Shown here one piece after another: positions 35,054-43,112 of a stretch of 64,000 bases of DNA (its first letter is position 1; each line of letters begins with the position of its first letter). Below the pieces are notes generated by a model, which worked only from the letters and a program-made list of their open reading frames with translations, was not told the DNA's origin and searched no databases. Location of the stretch: assembly GCA_965249785.1 (NCBI GenBank), contig CBDFMU010000026.1:372001-436000 (forward strand), read 5' to 3'. This DNA comes from M3007 sp965249785. GTDB lineage: Bacteria; Bacteroidota; Bacteroidia; Chitinophagales; Saprospiraceae. A program made the position numbers and the translations under genes.

Positions 35054-35158
35054 TAAAAGGTGCTAAAAAAGTTGGGTTTTCTAATTACTGTACTACCTTT
35101 CGGGCGTTTGCCTCGGCAGACCCAACCAACTTTCTTCACCTTTACCCTTTTGCATGCT

Positions 35159-35554
35159 ATGGAAATACTTGACCAGCCGATTGGTATACCCCAATTGGCC
35201 AATGCCAGTGATGGCAACCGCATCGTGGCTTACCTTATTGACTCGCTGATTGCCTTCGCTTTATTCTTTGTACCATTTGCGGGCAGATTTTTAGCCGTGG
35301 CTTATATGCTCACTCGCGACGGCCTGCCTTTCCTGGATGGCCAAAGCATCGGCAAAAAAGCCATGAATATTCGCGCCGTGACCGAAGATGGATTGCCCTT
35401 GACCAATAATTGGGGGCCAGCGATCATTCGCAACGTGCTACTGTTGATTCCGATCTTAGGTGCGCTCGTAGAACTTGTCGTGATGTTGACTAACGAAAAA
35501 AGACAGCGCCTCGGCGACCAATGGGCGAAGACGCGCGTGGTGGCGACCCGGTAA
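35159..35554 (+). CDS. RDD-family membrane protein
   Basis: 131 residues from the ATG at 35159. Two or three transmembrane segments (LIDSLIAFALFFVPF, LLLIPILGALVELVVML) and the RDD family features NRIVAYLIDSLI (Arg/Asp), GKKAMNIRAV and RQRLGDQWAKTRVV. RDD proteins have been linked to ion and osmotic tolerance; the role here is unknown. It sits between clpS and aat on the same strand. Confidence 0.85.
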   Translation: MEILDQPIGIPQLANASDGNRIVAYLIDSLIAFALFFVPFAGRFLAVAYMLTRDGLPFLDGQSIGKKAMNIRAVTEDGLPLTNNWGPAIIRNVLLLIPILGALVELVVMLTNEKRQRLGDQWAKTRVVATR

Positions 35555-35682
35555 ATTGGATATTGGTTAGTAGTTTTGTATAACATAAGAGATTGATTAG
35601 CAATTTTTTATGTTAATTTGCAAGTTAACTTGCTTTTAACTGAACAACCAATCATCACACTTTTTAAATAAAAGTCGTTCTT

Positions 35683-35720
35683 AACGGCGGCAGGTCTTCC
35701 AACACCTGTCGCCGTTATTC
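35683..35720 (+). terminator. Terminator hairpin before aat
   Basis: AACGGCGGCAGGT pairs with ACCTGTCGCCGTT (12 of 13), followed by ATTCTTT. About 130 bp after the RDD gene. Confidence 0.6.
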
Positions 35721-35788
35721 TTTACCTTTAATAACCATTTAACTAATAGACTAATAACCAATTAACTAATAACTATTACCTGAATCCC

Positions 35789-36526
35789 ATGCCCGTTTTC
35801 TGGCTACCCCAAGACGAACTTACTTTTCCGCATCCATCGCTGGCTGAGTCGCGTGGCTTGTTGGCGGTGGGCGGCGATCTGAGTCCGGAACGGCTGGTAC
35901 TGGCTTATCGCAACGGTATTTTTCCGTGGTTTGAAGAAGATGGACAATTTTACTGGTATTCCCCCGATCCGCGTTGGGTGCTGCTGCCCGCCGAATTGCA
36001 GGTACATAAGAGTATGCGCTCCATTTTTAACCAGAAAAAATTTCGTTACACCCTTGATACTTGTTTCGAGCAGATAGTCCGCGCTTGTGCCGAGTCGCCG
36101 CGCGACGATCAGGATGGCACCTGGATCAGCGAGCCATTTGTAGAAGGTTATACGGCACTGCATAATGCTGGACTAGCGCATTCGCTGGAAGTCTGGCAGG
36201 GTGCAGAGCTGGTGGGGGGATTGTACGGCATCGCTTTGGGGAAAGTTTTTTACGGCGAAAGTATGTTTTCGCGCCTGCCCAATGCCTCGAAAGCGGGTTT
36301 TATTACCTTCGTCCGCGCCCTCGAACGCGCTGGTTTTTGGCTCATTGATTGTCAGCAACAGACACCGCACTTGCAAAGCCTCGGTGCGCGCGGGATTCCC
36401 AGGGAAATCTTTCTGGATTATCTTGACCGCAATACCTATGAACGCACGCGCCCCGGCCCGTGGGTGATGAGCGATGACGGCGAGATTTTATTTCCGTCCC
36501 AAAATTCTTTTACTCCTCTCCCGTAA
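35789..36526 (+). CDS. aat: Leucyl/phenylalanyl-tRNA--protein transferase
   Basis: 245 residues. It transfers Leu or Phe from tRNA to the N terminus of proteins with basic N-terminal residues, creating N-degrons read by ClpS. Family motifs: FPHPSLAESRGLLAVGGDLSPERL, FPWFEEDGQFYWYSPDPRW, GLYGIALGKVFYGESMFS and FWLIDCQQQTPHLQSLGA. ClpS is encoded 0.8 kb upstream. Confidence 0.95.
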   Translation: MPVFWLPQDELTFPHPSLAESRGLLAVGGDLSPERLVLAYRNGIFPWFEEDGQFYWYSPDPRWVLLPAELQVHKSMRSIFNQKKFRYTLDTCFEQIVRACAESPRDDQDGTWISEPFVEGYTALHNAGLAHSLEVWQGAELVGGLYGIALGKVFYGESMFSRLPNASKAGFITFVRALERAGFWLIDCQQQTPHLQSLGARGIPREIFLDYLDRNTYERTRPGPWVMSDDGEILFPSQNSFTPLP

Positions 36527-36571
36527 CACTGGCCGCAGTCGCTCCCTTATTTTAGCCTCTTAAAATCACCT

Positions 36572-38335
36572 ATGCAAAAAATTTGGTTGAAGGTTCCGGG
36601 CGGCCTCGTGCTGCTGTTTTCCATCCTTTCTTTTCAAGGAGCGCAGCGACCTCCAACACCTGGTGCGCTGCCGCTGATCGAAGCATACCCGCAGAATTAT
36701 TTCAGTGCTCCGGTGAACGATCAGCTGCGCCTCGCTGGCACTTTTGGCGAGCTGCGGCCCAATCATTTTCACTCTGGCATAGACATTAAAAGCAAGACTG
36801 GCGGCATAGGTCAGCCGGTGCTCGCCGCTGCCGACGGGTACATCGAGCGCATCGCTGTACAGGCGGGCGGTTATGGTAATTCGCTGACCATCAGGCATCC
36901 TAATGGCTACACCACCTTGTATGGGCACCTGGATCGTTTCTCGCCCGAGATTCAGAACTATGTACGGCAACACCAGTATCAGCGGGAACGCTTTGAAATA
37001 AGTTTGCATCCGCCAAATGGCCTGTTTAAAGTAAAAAAAGGGCAGGAAATTGCTAAATTAGGCAACAGCGGGGCTTCGGCCGGGCCACACCTGCATTTTG
37101 AGATCCGCAATACCACGACAGGTAAAGTCCTCAATCCCTTGTTGTTCGGCCTGCCCGTTGCCGATCAAATGCCGCCCGAAATCCGCGACATGAAAGTGTA
37201 CTTTCTCAATGAGCAACACGAAGTAATGGCCAGCAAGGCCTTTCCCATCGAGCATCGCCAGGATGGTACACTGGGCATTGTCGGCGATACCGTCCGCCTG
37301 GCCGCCTGGCGCGTGGGTTTTGGCGTAAAAGTGTATGACCACATGGGCGGAGCAAACAACGACAATGGCATTTATTCCTTACAACTATACGCCAACGAAC
37401 AACTGGCCTTCCAATGGAAAATGGACCAGCTGGATTTCGACGAATCACGCTACGTCAATGCGCACATTGACTATCCGGTTCGGCAGCAGTATGGCGCGTG
37501 GTTTCACCGCTGCTTCATCCTGCCCGGCGATTATTTGGAAAATTATGTCCGCACCGAATCGCTGGGAGCCATTGCACTATTTAAGGACCGTCCCGTAAAA
37601 ATCACTGTGCAAGCCGCCGATCCATTTGGCAACCAGACTACGATTACCTTTTGGGCACTGCGCGAAGACTCGATTCCTTCCATGGTTGGCCCGCCCTACC
37701 AATATGAGTTCCCCTTTGGACAGGACAATCAAATCTCGTTGCCCGGCTTCTCCATGACGCTCCCCAAAGGCACGCTGTACGAAACACTGCCCTTTCAATA
37801 TAACACCACGCCCGACGAAAGCGCGGGGGTTTATTCTCCCACCTATCACTTGCACAACGATCACACCCCGGCCCATCGCTACTTCGAGATCGCCATCCAG
37901 CCGCAGGGCCTGCCGCCGGAACTACGCGCCAAAGCCTGCATCGCCCATTGCGGCGACGGTCGGCCCGTCAACTGCGGCGGCATCTGGCGGGGCGAAATGC
38001 TGACTACCAAAGTGCGGGAGTTCGGCGATTACGACGTAATGGTGGATACATTACCGCCGCGTATTACGCCAGTGGTATTCAGCGCAGATATGCGTCGTAA
38101 GACGATGCTCTCTTTCCGTATCCGCGACAACTTTGGCGCGGGCGGCTCCGCTGACGGTATGTCGTATCGTGGCACGATAGATGGCAAGTGGGTGCTGTTT
38201 CAATATGACCGCAAAGTCGCTCGGCTCACCTATGTTTTTGATGAACACGTCGGGCCGGGCCAGCATACGGTGGTAATGAAAGTGACGGATGATTTGGGGA
38301 ATGAGGGTGTTTGGAAGGGGAAGTTTCGGCGGTGA
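36572..38335 (+). CDS. M23-family peptidoglycan metallopeptidase
   Basis: 587 residues, exported (hydrophobic N terminus GGLVLLFSILSF). The LytM/M23 domain spans about 50-190: HFHSGIDIKSKTG has the first zinc His and Asp, and GPHLHFEIR has the HxH pair. The remaining ~400 residues are beta-rich with unknown ligand. Such enzymes cut peptide cross-links of the cell wall during growth or division. The stop codon TGA is within the 9-bp target duplication of the MITE that follows; since the insertion lies just after it, the protein is intact. Confidence 0.9.
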   Translation: MQKIWLKVPGGLVLLFSILSFQGAQRPPTPGALPLIEAYPQNYFSAPVNDQLRLAGTFGELRPNHFHSGIDIKSKTGGIGQPVLAAADGYIERIAVQAGGYGNSLTIRHPNGYTTLYGHLDRFSPEIQNYVRQHQYQRERFEISLHPPNGLFKVKKGQEIAKLGNSGASAGPHLHFEIRNTTTGKVLNPLLFGLPVADQMPPEIRDMKVYFLNEQHEVMASKAFPIEHRQDGTLGIVGDTVRLAAWRVGFGVKVYDHMGGANNDNGIYSLQLYANEQLAFQWKMDQLDFDESRYVNAHIDYPVRQQYGAWFHRCFILPGDYLENYVRTESLGAIALFKDRPVKITVQAADPFGNQTTITFWALREDSIPSMVGPPYQYEFPFGQDNQISLPGFSMTLPKGTLYETLPFQYNTTPDESAGVYSPTYHLHNDHTPAHRYFEIAIQPQGLPPELRAKACIAHCGDGRPVNCGGIWRGEMLTTKVREFGDYDVMVDTLPPRITPVVFSADMRRKTMLSFRIRDNFGAGGSADGMSYRGTIDGKWVLFQYDRKVARLTYVFDEHVGPGQHTVVMKVTDDLGNEGVWKGKFRR

Positions 38336-38337
38336 GG

Positions 38338-38542
38338 CAGCGATTCTCGGTTTGGAATTATTAAAATACAAAATTCATCTGGCTCTGCGGCGGAAGTGTC
38401 CAATTCTTAGCATTTTGGAGCATAAATCCAGCAAAATTGGGAAGTTGGCTTTTAAAGGCCATCTTGGTTTGCCAAATTTTAACTTGTTTGAGTAGTGCAA
38501 TGTTGGCGAAAACAGACTAAGATTCCAAACCGAGAATCGCTG
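38338..38542. mobile_element. 205-bp MITE with 21-bp inverted repeats and 9-bp target duplication
   Basis: Perfect 21-bp terminal inverted repeats (38338-38358 and 38522-38542) are flanked by GCGGTGAGG on both sides (38329-38337, 38543-38551). No transposase frame is inside, so it would move with a transposase encoded elsewhere. 9-bp duplications are typical of IS1, IS4 and Tn10-like or IS903-like transposases. Confidence 0.85.
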
Positions 38543-38619
38543 GCGGTGAGGGAAATAGATTAATATTTCTTATCAATTAATGCGAATAATGGGTACTAAT
38601 TTTCAGGTGGTTAGCGACC

Positions 38620-38653
38620 AGACCTGTCAGGTTTTTTGAAACCTGTCAGGTCT
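38620..38653. repeat. AGACCT-family hairpin repeat with conserved tail
   Basis: AGACCTGTCAGGTTT / AAACCTGTCAGGTCT; the next ~25 bp (AAATACTTGAAAATCAAA...) match the sequence after the 16640-16673 hairpin. Confidence 0.65.
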
Positions 38654-38707
38654 AAATACTTGAAAATCAAATATTTACTCGACAAAACCTATGATTCGTA
38701 TAAGTAG

Positions 38708-38715
38708 TACTTTTG
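38708..38715 (+). promoter_or_regulatory. Putative -7 element (TACTTTTG)
   Basis: TACTTTTG fits TAnnTTTG, 43 bp before the dienelactone hydrolase ATG. Confidence 0.4.
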
Positions 38716-38757
38716 TTATAAATTGATCATTCACCTGCAAATCTTTCACAATCACTC

Positions 38758-39612
38758 ATGCTCGACCAACAAATAATCAACCTCTACGATGAATACACCC
38801 ACAAACCCCTGAACCGCAAGGACTTCATAGTCCGCTTGGTGCAACTAGTGGGCAGCATGACCGCCGCTATGACCGTGTTGGCCACGCTGGAATCGGGTTG
38901 TGCCATGCCTGCTAAAACGCCCACCGATGAGTTATTTACCGAAACCATCGGTTATCCCGGTGCGAGCAGCGAGATGAAAGCCTATGTGGCGCGGCCTAAG
39001 GAAATGAAAAAGTACGCCGCCGTGGTCGTCATCCATGAAAATCGGGGTTTGACGCCACATATTGAAGATGTAACCCGGAGGGCAGCGCGGGCGGGCTATC
39101 TGGCTATTGCACCGAATGCCTTGTCGCCCTTAGGTGGTACGCCTGCCAATGAAGACGATGCGCGGCAGCTATTTACAAAATTGAATCCCGATGAGTTTTT
39201 GAAAAACTTTAGCAACGTCTTCGATTACCTCGCCACGCGTCCGGATTGCAACGGCCATTTCGGTTGCGTCGGTTTCTGCTGGGGCGGCGCAATGGCGAAC
39301 CGATTGGCGGTAAATGTGCCGACTTTAAAAGCAGCCGTGGCGTTTTATGGTACGCAACCAGATGCCGCAGAAGTGCCCAACATTAAAGCCGCTGTACAAT
39401 TGCACTATGCGGGCCTGGATGAGCGCGTCAATGCGGGTATGGCCGCTTACGAGGCAGCATTGAAGGCGAATGGCGTTCGCTATGAGCAGTATATATATGA
39501 AGGTGTAAACCATGCGTTTCACAATGATACTTCCACGGCGCGCTATAACGAGGAGGCGGCAAAACTGGCTTGGGGACGGACGTTGGCGTTTTTTGAGAAA
39601 TATTTGAAGTAA
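38758..39612 (+). CDS. Dienelactone hydrolase family protein
   Basis: 284 residues, alpha/beta-hydrolase fold. The catalytic triad is cysteine-type: VGFCWGGA (Cys about 174), AGLDERVN (Asp) and VNHAFHNDT (His). VVVIHENRGLTPHIEDVTRRAAR is the family's oxyanion and helix segment. The N-terminal ~45 residues (LNRKDFIVRLVQLVGSMTAAMTVLATLESGC) look like a membrane or lipoprotein-type export signal, so it may act in the periplasm. Substrates of such proteins in Bacteroidota are unproven. Confidence 0.9.
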   Translation: MLDQQIINLYDEYTHKPLNRKDFIVRLVQLVGSMTAAMTVLATLESGCAMPAKTPTDELFTETIGYPGASSEMKAYVARPKEMKKYAAVVVIHENRGLTPHIEDVTRRAARAGYLAIAPNALSPLGGTPANEDDARQLFTKLNPDEFLKNFSNVFDYLATRPDCNGHFGCVGFCWGGAMANRLAVNVPTLKAAVAFYGTQPDAAEVPNIKAAVQLHYAGLDERVNAGMAAYEAALKANGVRYEQYIYEGVNHAFHNDTSTARYNEEAAKLAWGRTLAFFEKYLK

Positions 39613-39633
39613 TCTAATGGATACGTTGCAGGC

Positions 39634-40116
39634 CTATTTCATAGCCAACGCTTTTACCTTTTCGATAAATTCGTTCAATTGCGCTTCGCTAAATCCCTGT
39701 TCTCTATCGGAAAGGGAATATTTTTCCTGATTATCCCGCAACAAAATAGCCTTCCATTTTAGGCCGTTCCCCGTGACCCCGAACGAAGTATCTATGTTTA
39801 CCCGCAAATGCTCGAATGGAATTTCGAGTACATTCTCGGGTTTGGTCAAAGTCATATATGCAATAACAATTTCCTGTTTATGGTAATCAATTTTCAACTT
39901 TTGCGTCAAAGGGCTGCGCGTCAATCCGTACAAAGCCAAGAGTCCAAAAATCAGGCAAAAAACCAGCGAAATCCGGTAATCGATCAGCGGCGTGGTGCGC
40001 CATTGTCCGCCAACATGGAAAAGCAGAACGAGCCCAAAAATGATTAGGGCCGTTTTTAGATAAATCAGTCGCGTTAATGCGGGTTCAGCCGAAAAGGCGA
40101 TCATGTCTTCGTTCAT
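39634..40116 (-). CDS. Hypothetical two-helix membrane protein
   Basis: 160 residues with two transmembrane segments (LIYLKTALIIFGLVLLFHV; SLVFCLIFGLLALYGL) and a C-terminal PH-like domain (KLKIDYHKQEIVIAYMTL ... EKYSLSDREQGFSEAQLNEFI). No named family recognised with confidence. It ends a minus-strand run with the response regulator upstream (26 bp gap) and may be co-transcribed with it. Confidence 0.6.
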   Translation of the reverse strand: MNEDMIAFSAEPALTRLIYLKTALIIFGLVLLFHVGGQWRTTPLIDYRISLVFCLIFGLLALYGLTRSPLTQKLKIDYHKQEIVIAYMTLTKPENVLEIPFEHLRVNIDTSFGVTGNGLKWKAILLRDNQEKYSLSDREQGFSEAQLNEFIEKVKALAMK

Positions 40117-40141
40117 ACATTCCTTGCATTTGAAAGAGCCG

Positions 40142-40897
40142 TTATCCTTTAAATTCTTCGCCCAATTTCGCTAGGAACTCATCCTTTTTGCGTCGCGAAA
40201 TTTCTACGTTGGTGCCGTCGGACATTTGCGCGTAACCGCCATCGGTACGGACATAGCGTTTCAAATGCGCCAGATTGATGATGTGGGAATGGTGGATTCG
40301 GCAAAAATTATTCTGCTCCAACTGCTCCTCAAACTCGCCTAGTGTGCGCGAGACCAGCATTTTCTCCGGCCCGGTGAGATAGAAAGTGGTGTAATTGGAA
40401 TCAGATTGTAGACGTATAATATTATCCATTGGCACAAAAACCAGCCCGTCGGAAGTGGGTAAGGCCAGGCGGCGAGTTTCCGGGCGTTGTACCTGACGGA
40501 ATAGTTTTTCGAGCGTCCCGAAATCCAGCGGTTGTTGTTTCGTCTGGCGGTCGCGCACTTTCCCGACGGCGGCTTCCAGTTCGTCCATATCGATTGGTTT
40601 GAGCAGGTAATCCGCCGCCGAGACTTTGAAAGCTTGTAGGGCGTACTGGTCGTAAGCCGTGGTAAAAATGACCGAGAAATTGAACTTGCCCAGTTTTTCC
40701 AGCAATTCAAAACCCGTCATGTACGGCATCTGAATATCCAGAAATACCAGGTCGGGTTGCAACGCCTGAATTTTTTCCAGACCCACGCGTGGGTCATTAG
40801 CCACGCCGATCACCTCTACGTCGGGCGTGACCAGTTTCAGGATGTTGGTGAGGGCTTCGGTGGCGTGGATTTCGTCGTCAATTAGAATGGCGGTCAT
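40142..40897 (-). CDS. LytTR-family response regulator
   Basis: 251 residues from the ATG at 40897 (MTAILIDDEIHATEAL). An N-terminal receiver domain (about 1-120) has acidic D7/D8, the phosphoacceptor D54 in FLDIQMPYMTG and KPID. The C-terminal LytTR DNA-binding domain (about 155-250) has VPMDNIIRLQSDSNYTTFYL and FCRIHHSHIINLAHLKRY. It is the partner of the propeller sensor kinase at 43113-46396; the two are separated by a decayed RloAB pair. Its upstream region has a 21-bp-phased direct repeat at 41003-41035, suggesting autoregulation. Confidence 0.9.
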   Translation of the reverse strand: MTAILIDDEIHATEALTNILKLVTPDVEVIGVANDPRVGLEKIQALQPDLVFLDIQMPYMTGFELLEKLGKFNFSVIFTTAYDQYALQAFKVSAADYLLKPIDMDELEAAVGKVRDRQTKQQPLDFGTLEKLFRQVQRPETRRLALPTSDGLVFVPMDNIIRLQSDSNYTTFYLTGPEKMLVSRTLGEFEEQLEQNNFCRIHHSHIINLAHLKRYVRTDGGYAQMSDGTNVEISRRKKDEFLAKLGEEFKG

Positions 40898-41002
40898 AAG
40901 CAAAAAGGCGAGAGGCAAATGGAGCAAAGCGACATCCCGGATTTTTTATCGGGATTGGCAATGGTGTGTGGACAAAGGTCAGACAATTAAATGAATAGGC
41001 CG

Positions 41003-41035
41003 TGGCCAGTTGCTCGGTCGGAGTGACCAGTTTGC
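41003..41035. promoter_or_regulatory. 21-bp-phased direct repeat upstream of the LytTR gene
   Basis: TGGCCAGTTGC at 41003 and TGACCAGTTTGC at 41024, starts exactly 21 bp apart, about two helical turns, the geometry of LytTR-type operators. Confidence 0.55.
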
Positions 41036-41103
41036 TCATTGGCTGAGGGAACAGTGTACACGAAAGTTCCAAAACTTTTTACTCAAAATATAGTTTAAAA
41101 GCA

Positions 41104-41111
41104 TACATTTG
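41104..41111 (+). promoter_or_regulatory. Putative -7 element of the RloA remnant (TACATTTG)
   Basis: TACATTTG, 39 bp before the ATG at 41150. Confidence 0.35.
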
Positions 41112-41149
41112 TAAAAAAAATCCATTTTTAATATTTTAAACCCAACAGG

Positions 41150-42484
41150 ATGCTCTTAGAATTTGCCGTTACAAATTTCAGGTCAATCCAAAGCCGACAG
41201 GTTTTATCACTTTTTGCTTCTGGGCAAGTAGGCCAGAAAGAGTTAGCAGAAAACTTGATTTTGCCAACGATAACTAGCGTGAAACAAGCCGTTAGTAAGC
41301 AGCACGGTGATTTATGGTGCCAATGCTGCTGGAAAAAGCAACTTGTTAAAAGCACTAACTGCATTGCGTTTTATGGTGAGCCATTCCAATAATTTTAAAT
41401 TGGACGCTCCAATATCCGTCTATGAACCTTACAAAGGAGATAGAGAGAGCAAATACATCGTCAACAATTTTTGGAATAGACTTCATTGCCAAAGATGATA
41501 GGCGGTACTTTTATTTAGTTGCTTTTGACCGCTGGCATATAATACGGGAAAGAGTTATGGGTTTATCCTGCTGAACGCAAAGTGAGTCGCAAGGCACTTC
41601 TATTTTTTACGCCAAAATGGTACTGCAATTGAGTTTGGCGAGTTATATAAGGGTAAAAAAGATTTTTCGCCTAATCCTAACCAACTCTTGCTCTCTAAAC
41701 CAGGTGTAGATGAAGTGCCTGCTTTGCAAGACGCTTACCGTTTCTTTCCAAGCGGCCTTTTTTGTGCTATTCCTCAAAACACACATTTTGATGAAACTCT
41801 GTTGAAAAGAGTAGAAAGAAACTTGGCTGAAAGTTCAGGTAATACGGCATTTCGAGAAATGATAGTGTCTTTGGCAAGAGCGGCAGATACTGGCATTGGC
41901 GATATTCTGGTAAAAAATGATGTTGAAAATTTAGTTTTCCCAAGCGGGATGCCTGAAAACGAGCGACAAAAAATCAGATCACAATATGGAAAAAAGAATT
42001 AAAACTATTCATCCTGTTTATGAAAACGGTGTACCAATAGGTGTTTGGACATCTGATTTGTCGGATGAATCATCTGGGACCGTAAAGTTTATAGGCTTAG
42101 CAGGCATCGTAATTGATGCGCTGCAAAAAGGAGCGGTTATCGTGGTAGATGAACTGGACAAAAACCTGCACCCACTATTGACAAGGATGCTGGTTCACCT
42201 TTTTTCATAGTCCAGAGACCAACCCAAACCATGCCCAATTAATTTTCTCTACCCACGACATTAGCCTAATTGACCGCGAACTTTTCCGGCGTGACCAGAT
42301 ATTATTTGTAGATAAAGCACAAACTGGTGCGTCTGATATTACCCGCCTATCAGACTTTACAGGTATATCAAAAATGGTTTCCCTGCAAAAATGGTATATA
42401 AATGGTATGTTTCGCGGCATTCCGAGCATTAATTCATACCAAATTGATTTAAAGATAAAACCTATTCAGCCGGAGTATGCCTAA
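41150..42484 (+). pseudogene. RloA-like AAA15-family ATPase, decayed by about six frameshifts
   Basis: The pieces of one ~440-residue protein follow in different frames: MLLEFAVTNFRSIQSRQ (AAA15 start), a Walker A GANAAGKSN from 41310, IDFIAKDDRRYFYLVAFD near 41480, PAERK near 41570, LRQNGTAIEFGELYKGKKD from about 41610, SKPGVDEVPALQDAYRFF from 41695, Walker B VIVVDELDKNLHP near 42150 and IFSTHDISLIDRELFRRDQI near 42260, ending at TAA 42482-42484. Breaks fall near 41308, 41460, 41548, 41610, 41985 and 42208. Its end overlaps the start of the RloB-like gene by 8 bp. RloA-type ATPases pair with RloB in anti-phage systems related to PARIS and OLD. It is clearly non-functional as read. Confidence 0.8.
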
Positions 42485-43093
42485 TATTGAACCATACATC
42501 CGCTTGGTATGCGAAGGTCGTAAAACGGAAACCAAACTATTTCAAACGGCTTGCTTCGCTCGGTGGGAATAAAAGGGGCAGATCCAGCTTTTAAAGCTAA
42601 AGACAACTCACCGTTGGGAGTAGTAAGAGAAGCCAAAGACGCTTATAAAAAGGCTATAAAAGACAAAATCCCACAGGACAAAATCTTTGTTTTCGCTGTT
42701 TTTGACTGTGATGGACACGCTGGGGTGCCAGAGGCTATTGAGATGCTGCGCAATACGCGAGTAAACGCTGTCTTTTCTAATATTTGTTTTGAATGCTGGA
42801 TTTTGCTTCACTATGAGCAGACGCAAAGACAGTTTGCTAATTGCGAGGAAGTAGTTGCTTACATTGAAAATCACCACGATCCCAATTATACAAAAATCTA
42901 GCGATCACTTTTGCAAAGTTGCAAGATCGAATACCTAACGCTATTAATCATGCAAAATGGCTCAGTGAGACTCACTGGGCATACGAGGAGCGTCCTATTT
43001 GGGAACGAAAACCCATATACAGATGTTTACAAAGTAGTTAGTATGATCCAAAAACCGTCTGCTGATTGGTCTACTATTTTTAACGGATTATAG
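42477..43093 (+). pseudogene. RloB-like Toprim-type protein, decayed by three frameshifts
   Basis: Starts MPNIEPYIRLVCEGRKTETKLF (the RloB signature VCEGRKTE), breaks near 42550, continues LLRSVGIKGADPAFKAKD ... FVFAVFDCDGHAGVPEAIEM ... NICFECWILLHYEQT, breaks near 42900, continues FAKLQDRIPNAINHAKWL and, after a break near 43010, ends YTDVYKVVSMIQKPSADW at 43093. DCDGH and CFECWILLHY are the conserved Toprim-like positions. Joined length is about 205 residues. It overlaps the RloA remnant, so the pair was an operon. Its last base is 20 bp from the convergent end of the kinase gene. Confidence 0.8.
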
Positions 43094-43112
43094 GCAGTAA
43101 AGACCTGGTTAA

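Noticed and set aside
38289..38495. 68-codon frame across the M23 gene end
   Set aside because: It runs through the MITE inverted repeat and has no protein-like composition.
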